Origin: Bacillota bacterium
GTDB taxonomy: Bacteria > Bacillota > Clostridia > Peptostreptococcales > Anaerovoracaceae
Length of the DNA stretch: 32,217 nt
Direction of reading: 5' to 3'
Assembly (NCBI GenBank): GCA_030526325.1
Contig: JAUNCY010000015.1
Span: 1 to 32,217 of the forward strand
The translations under genes and the position numbers were made by a program. The notes beneath the pieces are model-generated. The model worked only from the letters and a program-made list of their open reading frames with translations. It made no database searches and was not told the origin of the DNA. Positions 24,875-32,217 of this stretch are shown here, one piece after another; the stretch's first letter is position 1, and each line of letters starts with the position of its first letter.

Positions 24875-25392
24875 AATATTTCACCTTCCCCGCCTGCACA
24901 GGCAAAATACCCTTCGGGAATCCTTTCGCCGACAACAGCAACGCCGTTGATTTCCCGGCTGTATTCCCCCGATTCATCCACCGTAGATATTTTTTTCAGT
25001 CCGTAAGACAGACCTTTTCCCGTCACCTTTGAGAAAGCCTCTTTCCTGCACCAGATTTCATAAAAAGCCTCAGAGCCTTCCTTCAGAACCTTTTCCTCCT
25101 CGTACTCCGTAAAGAACCTGCCCGCAATCCGCTCCGCCGCCAGACCTTCCTTCACAATCTGAGCATCAATCCCCACTTCCTTTTCCGAAACTGCGCAGAT
25201 AACAATATCCCCAGTATGAGTGGCCGAGACTTTGACGTTCTCACGATCCGTCACCGGTTTCCCCATTTCATCCTTATACAGTCCTATCCCGCTGCCGGAT
25301 TCAGGAAACCGCCTCATGAGGGCGTCCCGTATAAAACCCAGGCTTTTGCTGCTTTCTCCTTTTTTCAATTTATATTTATATAAATAAATCAT
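24853..25392 (-). CDS. 4'-phosphopantetheinyl transferase, Sfp family
   Basis: This 179-residue enzyme transfers phosphopantetheine from CoA to a serine of a carrier protein. VGIDAQ (magnesium-binding acidic motif, D76) and IWCRKEAFSKVTGKG (112-126) are the Sfp-family signatures; the first has Gln where Glu is common. I start at the ATG at 25392 with GGGA upstream, instead of a TTG at 25422. No polyketide or peptide synthetase is in view, so the carrier is either elsewhere or the fatty-acid ACP. It overlaps the EamA gene, and an exporter beside a PPTase can hint at a secondary metabolite, though this is weak. Confidence 0.87.
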   Translation of the reverse strand: MIYLYKYKLKKGESSKSLGFIRDALMRRFPESGSGIGLYKDEMGKPVTDRENVKVSATHTGDIVICAVSEKEVGIDAQIVKEGLAAERIAGRFFTEYEEEKVLKEGSEAFYEIWCRKEAFSKVTGKGLSYGLKKISTVDESGEYSREINGVAVVGERIPEGYFACAGGEGEILWTEILE

Positions 25393-25412
25393 AATAAATC
25401 CCGATATACAAA

Positions 25413-25441
25413 TAGGATGCAAACCATCCTACTGCATCCTA
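25413..25441 (-). repeat. Inverted and direct repeats at the yerC end
   Basis: TAGGATGCA (25413-25421) and TGCATCCTA (25433-25441) form a perfect 9-bp inverted repeat spanning the yerC stop codon. On the minus strand GTAGGATGCA is followed at once by GTAGGATGG. It could be a hairpin or an operator before the PPTase gene. There is no clear U-run. Confidence 0.4.
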
Positions 25442-25729
25442 CTTCATTTTCTCCAATATTAATTTATACCCCTCGGCACCGTAAAGCAGACATTTATTAA
25501 TTCTGCTGATAGTAGCCGTGCTGGCTCCCGTAATTTTTTCAATCTCACTGTATGTCTTGTTCTCCTCCAGGAGACATGCCACCTGAAATCTCTGTGACAG
25601 CGACTGGATTTCCTTTATTGTGCACAAATCCTCAAAAAATCTGTAACACTCTTCTACATTCTCAAGCCTGAGAATCGCCTCAAACAGCTTATCTGTTTCT
25701 TCCGACTGAAATTTTGCATTGTACCCCAT
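25439..25729 (-). CDS. YerC/YecD family TrpR-like protein
   Basis: This 96-residue all-helical DNA-binding protein has the TrpR/YerC fold. SLSQRFQVACLLEENKTYSEI followed by GASTATISRINKCL forms the helix-turn-helix (about 43-82), and ECYRFFEDLCTIKEI is the family N-terminal segment. Its ligand and targets are unknown in general. It is transcribed from a good promoter at 25778-25807 and heads the PPTase-transporter-RecX run, divergent from pyruvate carboxylase, so either unit could be its target. Confidence 0.9.
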   Translation of the reverse strand: MGYNAKFQSEETDKLFEAILRLENVEECYRFFEDLCTIKEIQSLSQRFQVACLLEENKTYSEIEKITGASTATISRINKCLLYGAEGYKLILEKMK

Positions 25730-25777
25730 AGCTTTACCATTTTCCTTTTATCCTTTAACGCTTTAAAGTCTAACAAC

Positions 25778-25807
25778 ATTATACATTTTATTTCCGTTTT
25801 ACGTCAA
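25778..25807 (-). promoter_or_regulatory. yerC promoter
   Basis: TTGACG (25807-25802) and TATAAT (25783-25778) are separated by 18 bp on the minus strand, about 50 bases before the yerC ATG. Confidence 0.7.
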
Positions 25808-26022
25808 CAGATTAAAACGAAAATAATTCAACTCTTATTATTTTTTAATAAAAAATTTCAGACCCGGCTTTTTACCGTGTTTTTTATCGGGGCAGGAACT
25901 TGATTCACGAACATTTTACCGGTTTTATCCGCTCTGCATATGGCTTATTCCTTTTTTTAACATATTTTTCTCACAGTTAGGCCGTTTTTTCCGCAAAACA
26001 CCTTATTAAGGTCATAAAATTC
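25808..26022. other. AT-rich divergent intergenic region
   Basis: This forms the central part of the 424-bp gap between yerC and pyruvate carboxylase. It is AT-rich with runs of T and contains the palindrome CCTTATTAAGG (26001-26011), 11 bp before the pyruvate carboxylase -35. I see no gene and no recognised RNA in it. Confidence 0.4.
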
Positions 26023-26051
26023 TTGCCTATACCGAAGTTTTTTAATATAAT
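26023..26051 (+). promoter_or_regulatory. Pyruvate carboxylase promoter
   Basis: TTGCCT (26023-26028) and a perfect TATAAT (26046-26051) are separated by exactly 17 bp. The leader would be about 95 bases and AT-rich. Confidence 0.7.
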
Positions 26052-26153
26052 AAATTATTAATGATTAATTGTTATTCATAAAATTTTCTACAATAATATG
26101 TTTAATTTTTAACACAAAAATCGTATGAAAATCATTATATAAGGAGTGTTTAT

Positions 26154-29100
26154 ATGAAAAAATTCAAGAGAATTTTAGTGGCAAACAGAGGTGAAATAGC
26201 TATCAGAGTATTTCGTGCCTGCAAAGAAATGGGCATAAGATCCGTTGCTATTTATTCCGAAGAGGATAAAAATTCCCTGTTCCGAACCATTGCGGACGAA
26301 TCCTACCAGGTCGGCAAAGGAAAAACTCCGGTCGATGCATATCTCGGAATAAACGAGATTATCGGCCTCGCAAAGGCAAAGGGAGTTGACGCTATCCATC
26401 CGGGTTACGGATTCCTGGCTGAAAACGCTGAATTTGCAAGAAAATGCGAAGAGGAAGGAATTGTATTTATCGGACCTACACACGAAATGATGAATGCCCT
26501 CGGTGACAAGATTCAGTCAAAAATAGTTGCTAAATCCGTAAACGTGCCAACCATTCCGGGCGGCAGCAAGGCTGTTGAATCCGACGAGGAGGCAGTTCAG
26601 GTTGCCAGAGAATGCGGCTATCCGGTTATGCTTAAGGCTTCCGCAGGAGGCGGAGGCAGAGGAATGAGAGTTGTAAATTCCGAAGATGCTCTCATCGCAG
26701 AATACCACAGCGCAAAAAGCGAATCAAAGAAAGCTTTCGGAAGCGATGAAATCTTCATCGAAAAATATCTCGACAAGCCAAAGCACATAGAAGTACAGGT
26801 TCTCGGAGATACTCAGGGGAATCTGGTACATCTTTTTGAAAGAGACTGCTCTATTCAGAGAAGACATCAGAAGGTTATCGAATTTGCGCCTTCTTTATGC
26901 CTCAGCGAAGAGAAAAGACAACAGATCTGCGCCGACGCTCTCAAAATCGCAGGTGCGGTTAACTACAGAAGCGCGGGAACAGTAGAGTTCCTTATGGACA
27001 GCAAAGGAAATCATTACTTCATAGAAATGAACCCGAGAATTCAGGTTGAACACACTGTTACTGAAATGATAACAGGAGTGGACATCGTTCAGTCACAGAT
27101 TATGATTGCCCAGGGTTATCCTCTCAACTCCCCTGAAATCGGAATTCCGAATCAGGAGAGCATATCCATAAACGGATATGCTATTCAGTGCCGTGTAACA
27201 ACAGAGGACCCGGCAAACAACTTTGCTCCTGACACAGGAAAACTGGATGTGTACAGAACAAGTTCCGGATACGGAATAAGACTTGACGGCGGCAACGGAT
27301 TCACCGGTTCCGTAATCACCCCGTATTACGACAGCCTTCTTGTAAAAGTTACTTCCCATTCCAGAACCTTTGAGGACGCTATCAACAAGTCAAAGAGAGC
27401 CCTCAGAGACACAAAGATTCAGGGTGTTAAGACAAACATCGGCTTCCTGCTTAACGTACTGAACCACGAAGTATTCAAAAACGGTCAGTGCGACACAGGA
27501 TTCATTGCAGACTATCCTGAGCTTCTCAACATTTCTTCAAAAGGAGACAAGGAGCTCAAGGTTCTCAAATATATAGGAAACAAAGTTGTCAACGAGTCAA
27601 AGGGCTTCAAGCCTCAGTTTGACGTTCCTAGAGTGCCTAAATTCGAGATTCCGGAAAAGCCGCTTTACGGAACAAAGCAGTATCTTGACGACCACGGTCC
27701 TAAAGGTCTGGCAGACTGGGTTCTCGAGCAGCAGAAGCTCCTTCTCACAGACACAACCATGCGTGACGCTCACCAGTCCCTCATGGCAACAAGACTCAGA
27801 ACCGTCGACATGGCAAAAATCGCTCCGGCTATGTCTGTTATCGGAAAAGACCTGTTCTCACTTGAAATGTGGGGCGGTGCAACCTTCGACGTTGCTTACA
27901 GATTCCTGAAGGAATCCCCATGGGAAAGACTTCAGATAATAAGGGAAAAAATTCCTAATGTTCTTCTCCAGATGCTCATCAGAGGAGCAAACGGAGTAGG
28001 CTATAAAAACTATCCGGACAATGTAGTAAGAGAATTTGTAAAACAGTCCGCTGCCCACGGCATTGACGTTTTCCGTGTATTCGACTCCCTTAACTGGATA
28101 CAGGGCATGGAGGTCTGCATGGACGAGGTTCTCAACCAGAACAAAGTCTGCGAAGCCTGCATCTGCTACACCGGAGACATACTCGACGAGACAAGAGATA
28201 AATATTCACTTAAATATTATGTTAAAATGGCTAAGGAGCTCGAAAAGAGAGGCGCTCACATTCTCGGCATCAAGGATATGTCAGCTCTCCTCAAACCTAT
28301 GGCTGCAGACAAACTCATACGTGCTCTTAAGGATGAAATATCCATTCCTATCCACCTTCATACTCATGATACAAGCGGCAACGGCGTTGCAACCGTACTC
28401 ATGGCTGCAGGCGCAGGTGTGGATATCGCGGACACCGCTTTCAACAGCATGTCCGGTCTTACAAGCCAGCCGGCACTGAACTCAATAGTATCAGCGCTTG
28501 AAAACACTGCAAGAGACACAAAGCTCCCTATCGACGACCTGCAGAAAATCTCAGATTACTGGGATGCTGTAAGACCTGTATACGCACAGTTCGAATCCGG
28601 TCTCAGAGCGGGAACCGCAGAAATTTACAAATATGAAATTCCGGGCGGTCAGTATTCAAATCTGAAGCCTCAGGTTGAAAGCTTCGGCCTCGGTCATAAA
28701 TTCGACGAAGTTAAGGAAATGTTCAAGCAGGTAAACGGCATGCTGGGCGATATCGTAAAGGTAACTCCTTCATCCAAGGCTGTAGGCGATATGGCTATCT
28801 TCATGGTTCAGAACGATCTGACTCCTGAAAACATTTACGAAAAAGCTGCTGAAATCGACTTCCCTGATTCTATAGTATCCTACTTTGAGGGTATGATGGG
28901 TCAGCCTGAAGGCGGCTTCCCTGAAAAGCTCAGAGATCTGGTACTCAAAGGCAAACCTTATATCGAATGCAGACCGGGAGAACTTCTCCCTCCTGAAGAT
29001 TTCGACGCTGACAGAGAACATCTCAGAGAGCTTCTCGGATACGAGCCCAGCATCAGACAGATTCTCAGCTATGCTCTTTATCCGAAGGTATATGAAACAT

Positions 29101-29585
29101 ATATCAAGGGTCTTGCCGAAGAAGGAAGCCTCAGACTCATGGGAAGTGATATTTTCTTCCACGGTCTGGTTGAAGGCGAAACCTGCGAAGTTGCCATTGA
29201 GGAAGGTAAAGTCCTGGTAATCAAGCTGGTTGAAGTAAGAGGCATTGATGACGAAGGCAACAGAGAGGTTGTATTCGAAGTCAACGGCAACAGAAGAATA
29301 GCAGTTATTCACGACAAGGCTGCAAAGACCTCTGCCGTAACATCGCTCAAGCTCTACGCTGACAAAGAAAATCCAAACGAAATCGGTGCAAATATCCCGG
29401 GCAATATCGTTAAGGTTCTCGTTAAGGAAGGCGACAAGGTTGAACCGAACCAGCCTGTAGCCGTAATCGAGGCCATGAAGATGGAAACAAACATCCTCAC
29501 ACCGGTAGCCGGCACCGTCGGCACCGTATACATCAAGGAAGGCCAGCAGGTTGAAGCGGGAGAACTCATTACAATTATCGAATAA
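26154..29585 (+). CDS. pyc: Pyruvate carboxylase
   Basis: This 1143-residue single-chain enzyme uses biotin, ATP and bicarbonate to make oxaloacetate from pyruvate, refilling the citric acid cycle and feeding aspartate or gluconeogenesis. Domains in order are biotin carboxylase (about 1-455; KRILVANRGEIAIRVFRAC, the glycine-rich ASAGGGGRGMR and HIEVQVLGD), carboxyltransferase (about 530-800; TTMRDAHQSLMATR and the metal-site segment LHTHDTSG), a PYC/OADA linker domain, and biotinyl (about 1075-1143). Biotin attaches to K1109 in EAMKMET. AAGGAG lies 7 bases before the ATG, and a strong promoter precedes it. The length matches the family. It is followed by a GC-rich hairpin and then by the thioesterase, scaffold and GGGtGRT genes. 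Confidence 0.98.
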   Translation: MKKFKRILVANRGEIAIRVFRACKEMGIRSVAIYSEEDKNSLFRTIADESYQVGKGKTPVDAYLGINEIIGLAKAKGVDAIHPGYGFLAENAEFARKCEEEGIVFIGPTHEMMNALGDKIQSKIVAKSVNVPTIPGGSKAVESDEEAVQVARECGYPVMLKASAGGGGRGMRVVNSEDALIAEYHSAKSESKKAFGSDEIFIEKYLDKPKHIEVQVLGDTQGNLVHLFERDCSIQRRHQKVIEFAPSLCLSEEKRQQICADALKIAGAVNYRSAGTVEFLMDSKGNHYFIEMNPRIQVEHTVTEMITGVDIVQSQIMIAQGYPLNSPEIGIPNQESISINGYAIQCRVTTEDPANNFAPDTGKLDVYRTSSGYGIRLDGGNGFTGSVITPYYDSLLVKVTSHSRTFEDAINKSKRALRDTKIQGVKTNIGFLLNVLNHEVFKNGQCDTGFIADYPELLNISSKGDKELKVLKYIGNKVVNESKGFKPQFDVPRVPKFEIPEKPLYGTKQYLDDHGPKGLADWVLEQQKLLLTDTTMRDAHQSLMATRLRTVDMAKIAPAMSVIGKDLFSLEMWGGATFDVAYRFLKESPWERLQIIREKIPNVLLQMLIRGANGVGYKNYPDNVVREFVKQSAAHGIDVFRVFDSLNWIQGMEVCMDEVLNQNKVCEACICYTGDILDETRDKYSLKYYVKMAKELEKRGAHILGIKDMSALLKPMAADKLIRALKDEISIPIHLHTHDTSGNGVATVLMAAGAGVDIADTAFNSMSGLTSQPALNSIVSALENTARDTKLPIDDLQKISDYWDAVRPVYAQFESGLRAGTAEIYKYEIPGGQYSNLKPQVESFGLGHKFDEVKEMFKQVNGMLGDIVKVTPSSKAVGDMAIFMVQNDLTPENIYEKAAEIDFPDSIVSYFEGMMGQPEGGFPEKLRDLVLKGKPYIECRPGELLPPEDFDADREHLRELLGYEPSIRQILSYALYPKVYETYIKGLAEEGSLRLMGSDIFFHGLVEGETCEVAIEEGKVLVIKLVEVRGIDDEGNREVVFEVNGNRRIAVIHDKAAKTSAVTSLKLYADKENPNEIGANIPGNIVKVLVKEGDKVEPNQPVAVIEAMKMETNILTPVAGTVGTVYIKEGQQVEAGELITIIE

Positions 29586-29594
29586 ACATCAATA

Positions 29595-29622
29595 CGGGCG
29601 CATCACTTGCGCCCGCAGTTTT
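29595..29622 (+). terminator. Hairpin after pyruvate carboxylase
   Basis: CGGGCGCA (29595-29602) and TGCGCCCG (29608-29615) form an 8-bp stem with a 5-base loop, followed by CAGTTTTG. The short U-run suggests partial termination, which would leave the next three genes at lower expression. Confidence 0.6.
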
Positions 29623-29653
29623 GACAAAATAAACAACAAAGAAGGCAGTTACA

Positions 29654-30166
29654 ATGTTACACAAAGTTATATCCAAACAGGCTAATTCCAAAGACTGCTT
29701 CGTATGCGGCAGCGAGAACGAAAGCGGTCTTCAGGTGTCTTTCTATGAAATCGACAACCGTAAAATTGTCTGCGTTTTCAATGCCAAAACCGCTCACGAG
29801 GGTCATCCCGGCATACTCCACGGAGGCATCATATGCAGTATTCTCGATGAAACCGCAGGCAGAGCCATGTCGGTCATCGATCCGGAAATGTCCGCCTACA
29901 CAATTGAGCTTAATACACAATATCTGATTCCCGTTCCGTCAAATACTCAGCTTACCGCAGCAGGATGGCTTGACGAAGTAAGAGAAAAGGTTTATATTGC
30001 AATCGCGGAGATTTATCTCCCGGACGGCAGAACGGCTGCCAGAGGCAGAGGCGTTTACTATATTATTAATAAAGACAAAATCGCTGACAGCGATGACTGT
30101 TATCATAAAGTCTATCCTGTTGAACAGGATCTGTTCGAAATAGATATTCCGGACAGCGAAAACTGA
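29654..30166 (+). CDS. PaaI-type hotdog thioesterase
   Basis: This 170-residue hotdog-fold protein has HGGIICSILDETAGRA (56-71), the active-site helix of the PaaI/YbaW-like acyl-CoA thioesterases with D65 and E66 in catalytic positions. The N-terminal CFVCGSENESGLQV (15-28) is common in this subfamily. The acidic tail after about 140 is not part of the fold. GAAGG lies about 9 bases before the ATG. It would release CoA from a small acyl-CoA. It is 36 bp before the scaffold gene, probably co-transcribed. Confidence 0.88.
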   Translation: MLHKVISKQANSKDCFVCGSENESGLQVSFYEIDNRKIVCVFNAKTAHEGHPGILHGGIICSILDETAGRAMSVIDPEMSAYTIELNTQYLIPVPSNTQLTAAGWLDEVREKVYIAIAEIYLPDGRTAARGRGVYYIINKDKIADSDDCYHKVYPVEQDLFEIDIPDSEN

Positions 30167-30202
30167 TTATTCAGGATTTACTATTAAAGGAGGAAACCTA
30201 TC

Positions 30203-30895
30203 ATGAATTACTCGCACGAAGTACAGGAAATGTACTGTGTAAAAAAAGGCCCGGACCACGGTCCTGCTCCTATTCCGGAAGAAGGCAGATGGGTCAAGGT
30301 CAAGGAAATCAAAGACATCTCCGGTCTTTCCCACGGCATCGGCTGGTGTGCTCCGCAGCAGGGCGCATGCAAGCTCACACTGAATGTAAAAGACGGAATA
30401 ATTGAAGAGGCTCTCGTAGAAACTCTAGGCTGCAGCGGCATGACTCATTCAGCTGCTATGGCTGCCGAAATTCTTCAGGGCAAAACTCTTCTGGAAGCTC
30501 TCAACACAGACCTGGTATGCGACGCTATCAACGTGGCTATGAGAGAAATCTTCAAACAGCTGGCTTACGGAAGAAGCCAGACCGCATTCTCCGAAGGCGG
30601 ACTTCCTGTGGGAGCATCCCTCGAGGATCTCGGAAAAGGTCTCCGTTCCCAGGTGGGCACTATGTTCGGCACTAAGGAAAAAGGCGTGAGATATCTGGAA
30701 ATGGCTGAAGGTTATATTCTGGAGATAGGTCTTGACGAGGATGATGAAGTTATCGGATATAAATTTGTGCATCTGGGCAAAATGATGGAACAGATCAGAA
30801 AAGGCATCGACCCTAAGGAAGCTTATGAAAAGAACATAGGCACCTACGGCCGCTTTGACGAAGCTGTTAAATATATTGACCCGAGACATGAGTAA
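30203..30895 (+). CDS. NifU/IscU-like iron-sulfur scaffold, GGGtGRT-associated
   Basis: This 230-residue protein carries an IscU/NifU N-terminal-like core at about 45-120: GACKLTLNVKDGIIEEA, then ETLGCSGMTHSAAMAAEIL, then GKTLLEAL and NTDL. C56 and C77 align with the first two IscU ligands. The third ligand cysteine, normally in a K-x-HC motif, is not found in its place; C106 lies earlier, in LVCDAIN. The usual CGD is CKL here, so the assembly aspartate is also lost. About 40 residues precede and 100 follow the core. No cysteine desulfurase is near. AAAGGAGG lies before the ATG. It stands 13 bases before the GGGtGRT gene with which it normally pairs. Confidence 0.85.
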   Translation: MNYSHEVQEMYCVKKGPDHGPAPIPEEGRWVKVKEIKDISGLSHGIGWCAPQQGACKLTLNVKDGIIEEALVETLGCSGMTHSAAMAAEILQGKTLLEALNTDLVCDAINVAMREIFKQLAYGRSQTAFSEGGLPVGASLEDLGKGLRSQVGTMFGTKEKGVRYLEMAEGYILEIGLDEDDEVIGYKFVHLGKMMEQIRKGIDPKEAYEKNIGTYGRFDEAVKYIDPRHE

Positions 30896-30908
30896 GGAGG
30901 CGGCTGAA

Positions 30909-31910
30909 ATGATTAAATTTGAAGGTTATGAAAGAAGAATCGACAAAGTGAACCGTGAACTTGCTCAGTATGGTTTCGAATCACTTGAACAGGCTGCACA
31001 GCTTTGCGAATCAAAGGGAATTAATGTATCGGAAATAGTTAAGGGCGTTCAGCCTATCGCTTTTGAAAATGCCGTATGGGCTTACACTCTCGGATGTGCG
31101 ATTGCCATCAAATCAGGAGTAAAAAGCGCTTCAGAAGCCGCAGAAAAAATCGGTCTCGGACTTCAGGCATTCTGTATTCCGGGCTCTGTTGCCGAAAACA
31201 GAAATGTAGGTCTCGGTCACGGCAATCTGGCTGCAATGCTTCTCAGAGAAGAAACAGACTGCTTCTGTTTCCTGGCAGGCCACGAATCCTTCGCAGCTGC
31301 AGAAGGAGCAATAGGCATAGCAAAAACCGCTAATAAAGTAAGAAAAAGACCTCTGAGAGTTATCCTCAACGGTCTCGGCAAGGATGCGGCTTACATCATT
31401 TCAAGAATCAACGGTTTCACCTATGTTGAAACTGATTACAATTTTGCCACAACAGAGCTTACTGTTGTAAGAGAAAAGGCTTACTCCAAGGGAGAAAGAA
31501 GCCAGGTAAGAGTTTACGGTGCAAACGATGTTCAGGAAGGCGTAGCTATCATGATTTCCGAGGGCGTTGACGTATCCATCACAGGAAACTCCACCAACCC
31601 TACAAGATTCCAGCATCTGGTTGCAGGCACATACAAAAAATGGGCTGTTGAAAACGGCAAGAAGTACTTCTCCGTTGCTTCCGGCGGCGGCACAGGACGT
31701 ACTCTCCACCCGGACAACATGGCTGCAGGCCCTGCTTCCTACGGTCTCACCGACTCCATGGGAAGAATGCACGGCGATGCCCAGTTCGCAGGTTCCTCAT
31801 CCGTTCCCGCTCACGTGGAAATGATGGGTCTCATCGGCATGGGCAACAACCCTATGGTCGGAGCTACCGTTGCAGTTGCAGTTGCTGTTGAGGAAGCAAT
31901 GAATAAATAA
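30909..31910 (+). CDS. GGGtGRT protein
   Basis: This 333-residue protein belongs to a family named after GGGTGRT, here at 259-265 in SVASGGGTGRTLHPDN. Other glycine-rich stretches are NVGLGHGNLAAML (99-111) and GMGNNPMVGATVAVAVAV (310-327). Cysteines are at 33, 63, 89, 118 and 120, the last two as CFC. There is no signal peptide and no clear membrane segment, although the last 25 residues are hydrophobic. I start at the ATG at 30909, with AAGGAGG 8 bases upstream, rather than 54 bases earlier inside the scaffold gene. The function is unknown; the fixed association with a scaffold-like protein suggests it carries or uses a metal cluster. Confidence 0.92.
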   Translation: MIKFEGYERRIDKVNRELAQYGFESLEQAAQLCESKGINVSEIVKGVQPIAFENAVWAYTLGCAIAIKSGVKSASEAAEKIGLGLQAFCIPGSVAENRNVGLGHGNLAAMLLREETDCFCFLAGHESFAAAEGAIGIAKTANKVRKRPLRVILNGLGKDAAYIISRINGFTYVETDYNFATTELTVVREKAYSKGERSQVRVYGANDVQEGVAIMISEGVDVSITGNSTNPTRFQHLVAGTYKKWAVENGKKYFSVASGGGTGRTLHPDNMAAGPASYGLTDSMGRMHGDAQFAGSSSVPAHVEMMGLIGMGNNPMVGATVAVAVAVEEAMNK

Positions 31911-31971
31911 GGAATTACAAGGGTTTTAGGATTTTTGAAAATTTCTTGAAAGTAAAAATGTAAAACTTTTT

Positions 31972-32024
31972 AGTTGGACACATCATTTGGGGATTTTTAA
32001 CCATGATGTGTCCAACTTTTTTTG
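31972..32024 (+). terminator. Long perfect hairpin after the GGGtGRT gene
   Basis: AGTTGGACACATCAT (31972-31986) and ATGATGTGTCCAACT (32003-32017) form a perfect 15-bp stem with a 16-base loop, followed by a run of T. It works as an intrinsic terminator for the pyc-GGGtGRT unit. The arm shares 13 of 14 bases with the aminotransferase promoter. Confidence 0.7.
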
Positions 32025-32046
32025 TTAATTTGAAAGGGATTTTACT

Positions 32047-32172
32047 ATGAAGTAATTGCAAATGTCTGAAACCAGAACAATCACATTTGAACAAGGTTGT
32101 AATATGTACCTTGACAACTGCCAACAACGTAATTTGCGTGAGGGAACTATTAACCATTATAAACTGGAGTAG
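32047..32172 (+). pseudogene. Truncated tyrosine recombinase N-terminus
   Basis: From the ATG at 32062 a 36-residue peptide can be read, MSETRTITFEQGCNMYLDN and onward to REGTINHYKLE, before a stop at 32170. It matches the start of the core-binding (SAM-like) domain of clostridial tyrosine recombinases. An earlier in-frame ATG at 32047, with GAAAGGGA at a normal distance, is cut short after two codons by TAA. The remainder of the sequence to the window end has further stops in this frame. It is most likely a decayed integrase fragment. Confidence 0.5.
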
Positions 32173-32217
32173 TATCATTTAAATGCAGTCGTTAAATCCA
32201 CCAAATAATGTTAAGAT

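Noticed and set aside
1..32217. CRISPR arrays, rRNA or tRNA genes and intact insertion sequences
   Set aside because: No regularly spaced repeat family, no cloverleaf with standard loops and no transposase gene was seen on either strand.

Overview
The window looks like chromosome from an anaerobic member of the Bacillota, class Clostridia. The grounds are a T-box leader on ileS, a tandem glycine riboswitch, strong AGGAGG-type ribosome binding sites, a YerC/YecD-type TrpR-like regulator, a biotin-dependent pyruvate carboxylase, and a GGGtGRT protein beside a NifU-like scaffold. The assignment comes from gene content only; no rRNA or tRNA gene is present, and I cannot name a genus.

Layout. (1) 1-3.2 kb, minus strand: exopolyphosphatase (ppx) and polyphosphate kinase (ppk1), translationally coupled. 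A tandem 11-bp repeat lies beyond ppk. (2) 3.2-9.6 kb: a self-contained metabolic module. A MocR-type regulator is flanked by a divergent class III aminotransferase-SDR operon and a downstream GldA-like dehydrogenase-acyltransferase operon. Both outer promoters carry the same paired octamer TTGGTTGG, 23 bp apart and pointing at the enzyme genes. The module is therefore probably one regulon. (3) 9.8-10.7 kb: a TRIC/UPF0126 membrane protein behind a tandem glycine riboswitch with a terminator. (4) 10.7-18.5 kb, minus strand: a tightly packed run (radical SAM YhcC-like, HAD phosphatase, small alarmone synthetase, CoA-type Nudix hydrolase, nitrilase-family amidase, a 29-aa membrane peptide, LUD protein, YgiQ, solitary beta-class DNA methyltransferase). 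(5) 18.5-25.8 kb, minus strand: P-loop protein, rlmN, T-box-controlled ileS encoding an IleRS with the unusual GxHH signature, a RecX-like protein, an EamA transporter, a phosphopantetheinyl transferase and YerC. (6) 25.7-31.9 kb, plus strand: pyruvate carboxylase, a PaaI thioesterase, a NifU/IscU-like scaffold and a GGGtGRT protein. (7) The last 300 bp hold a long perfect hairpin and the broken N-terminus of a tyrosine recombinase, which suggests the edge of a mobile element.

The least explained parts are the MocR module, whose substrate is unknown, and the scaffold-GGGtGRT pair. Most of the rest is ordinary housekeeping content. Several coding starts were moved from the longest open frame to an internal ATG with a better ribosome binding site; each case is stated in its entry.
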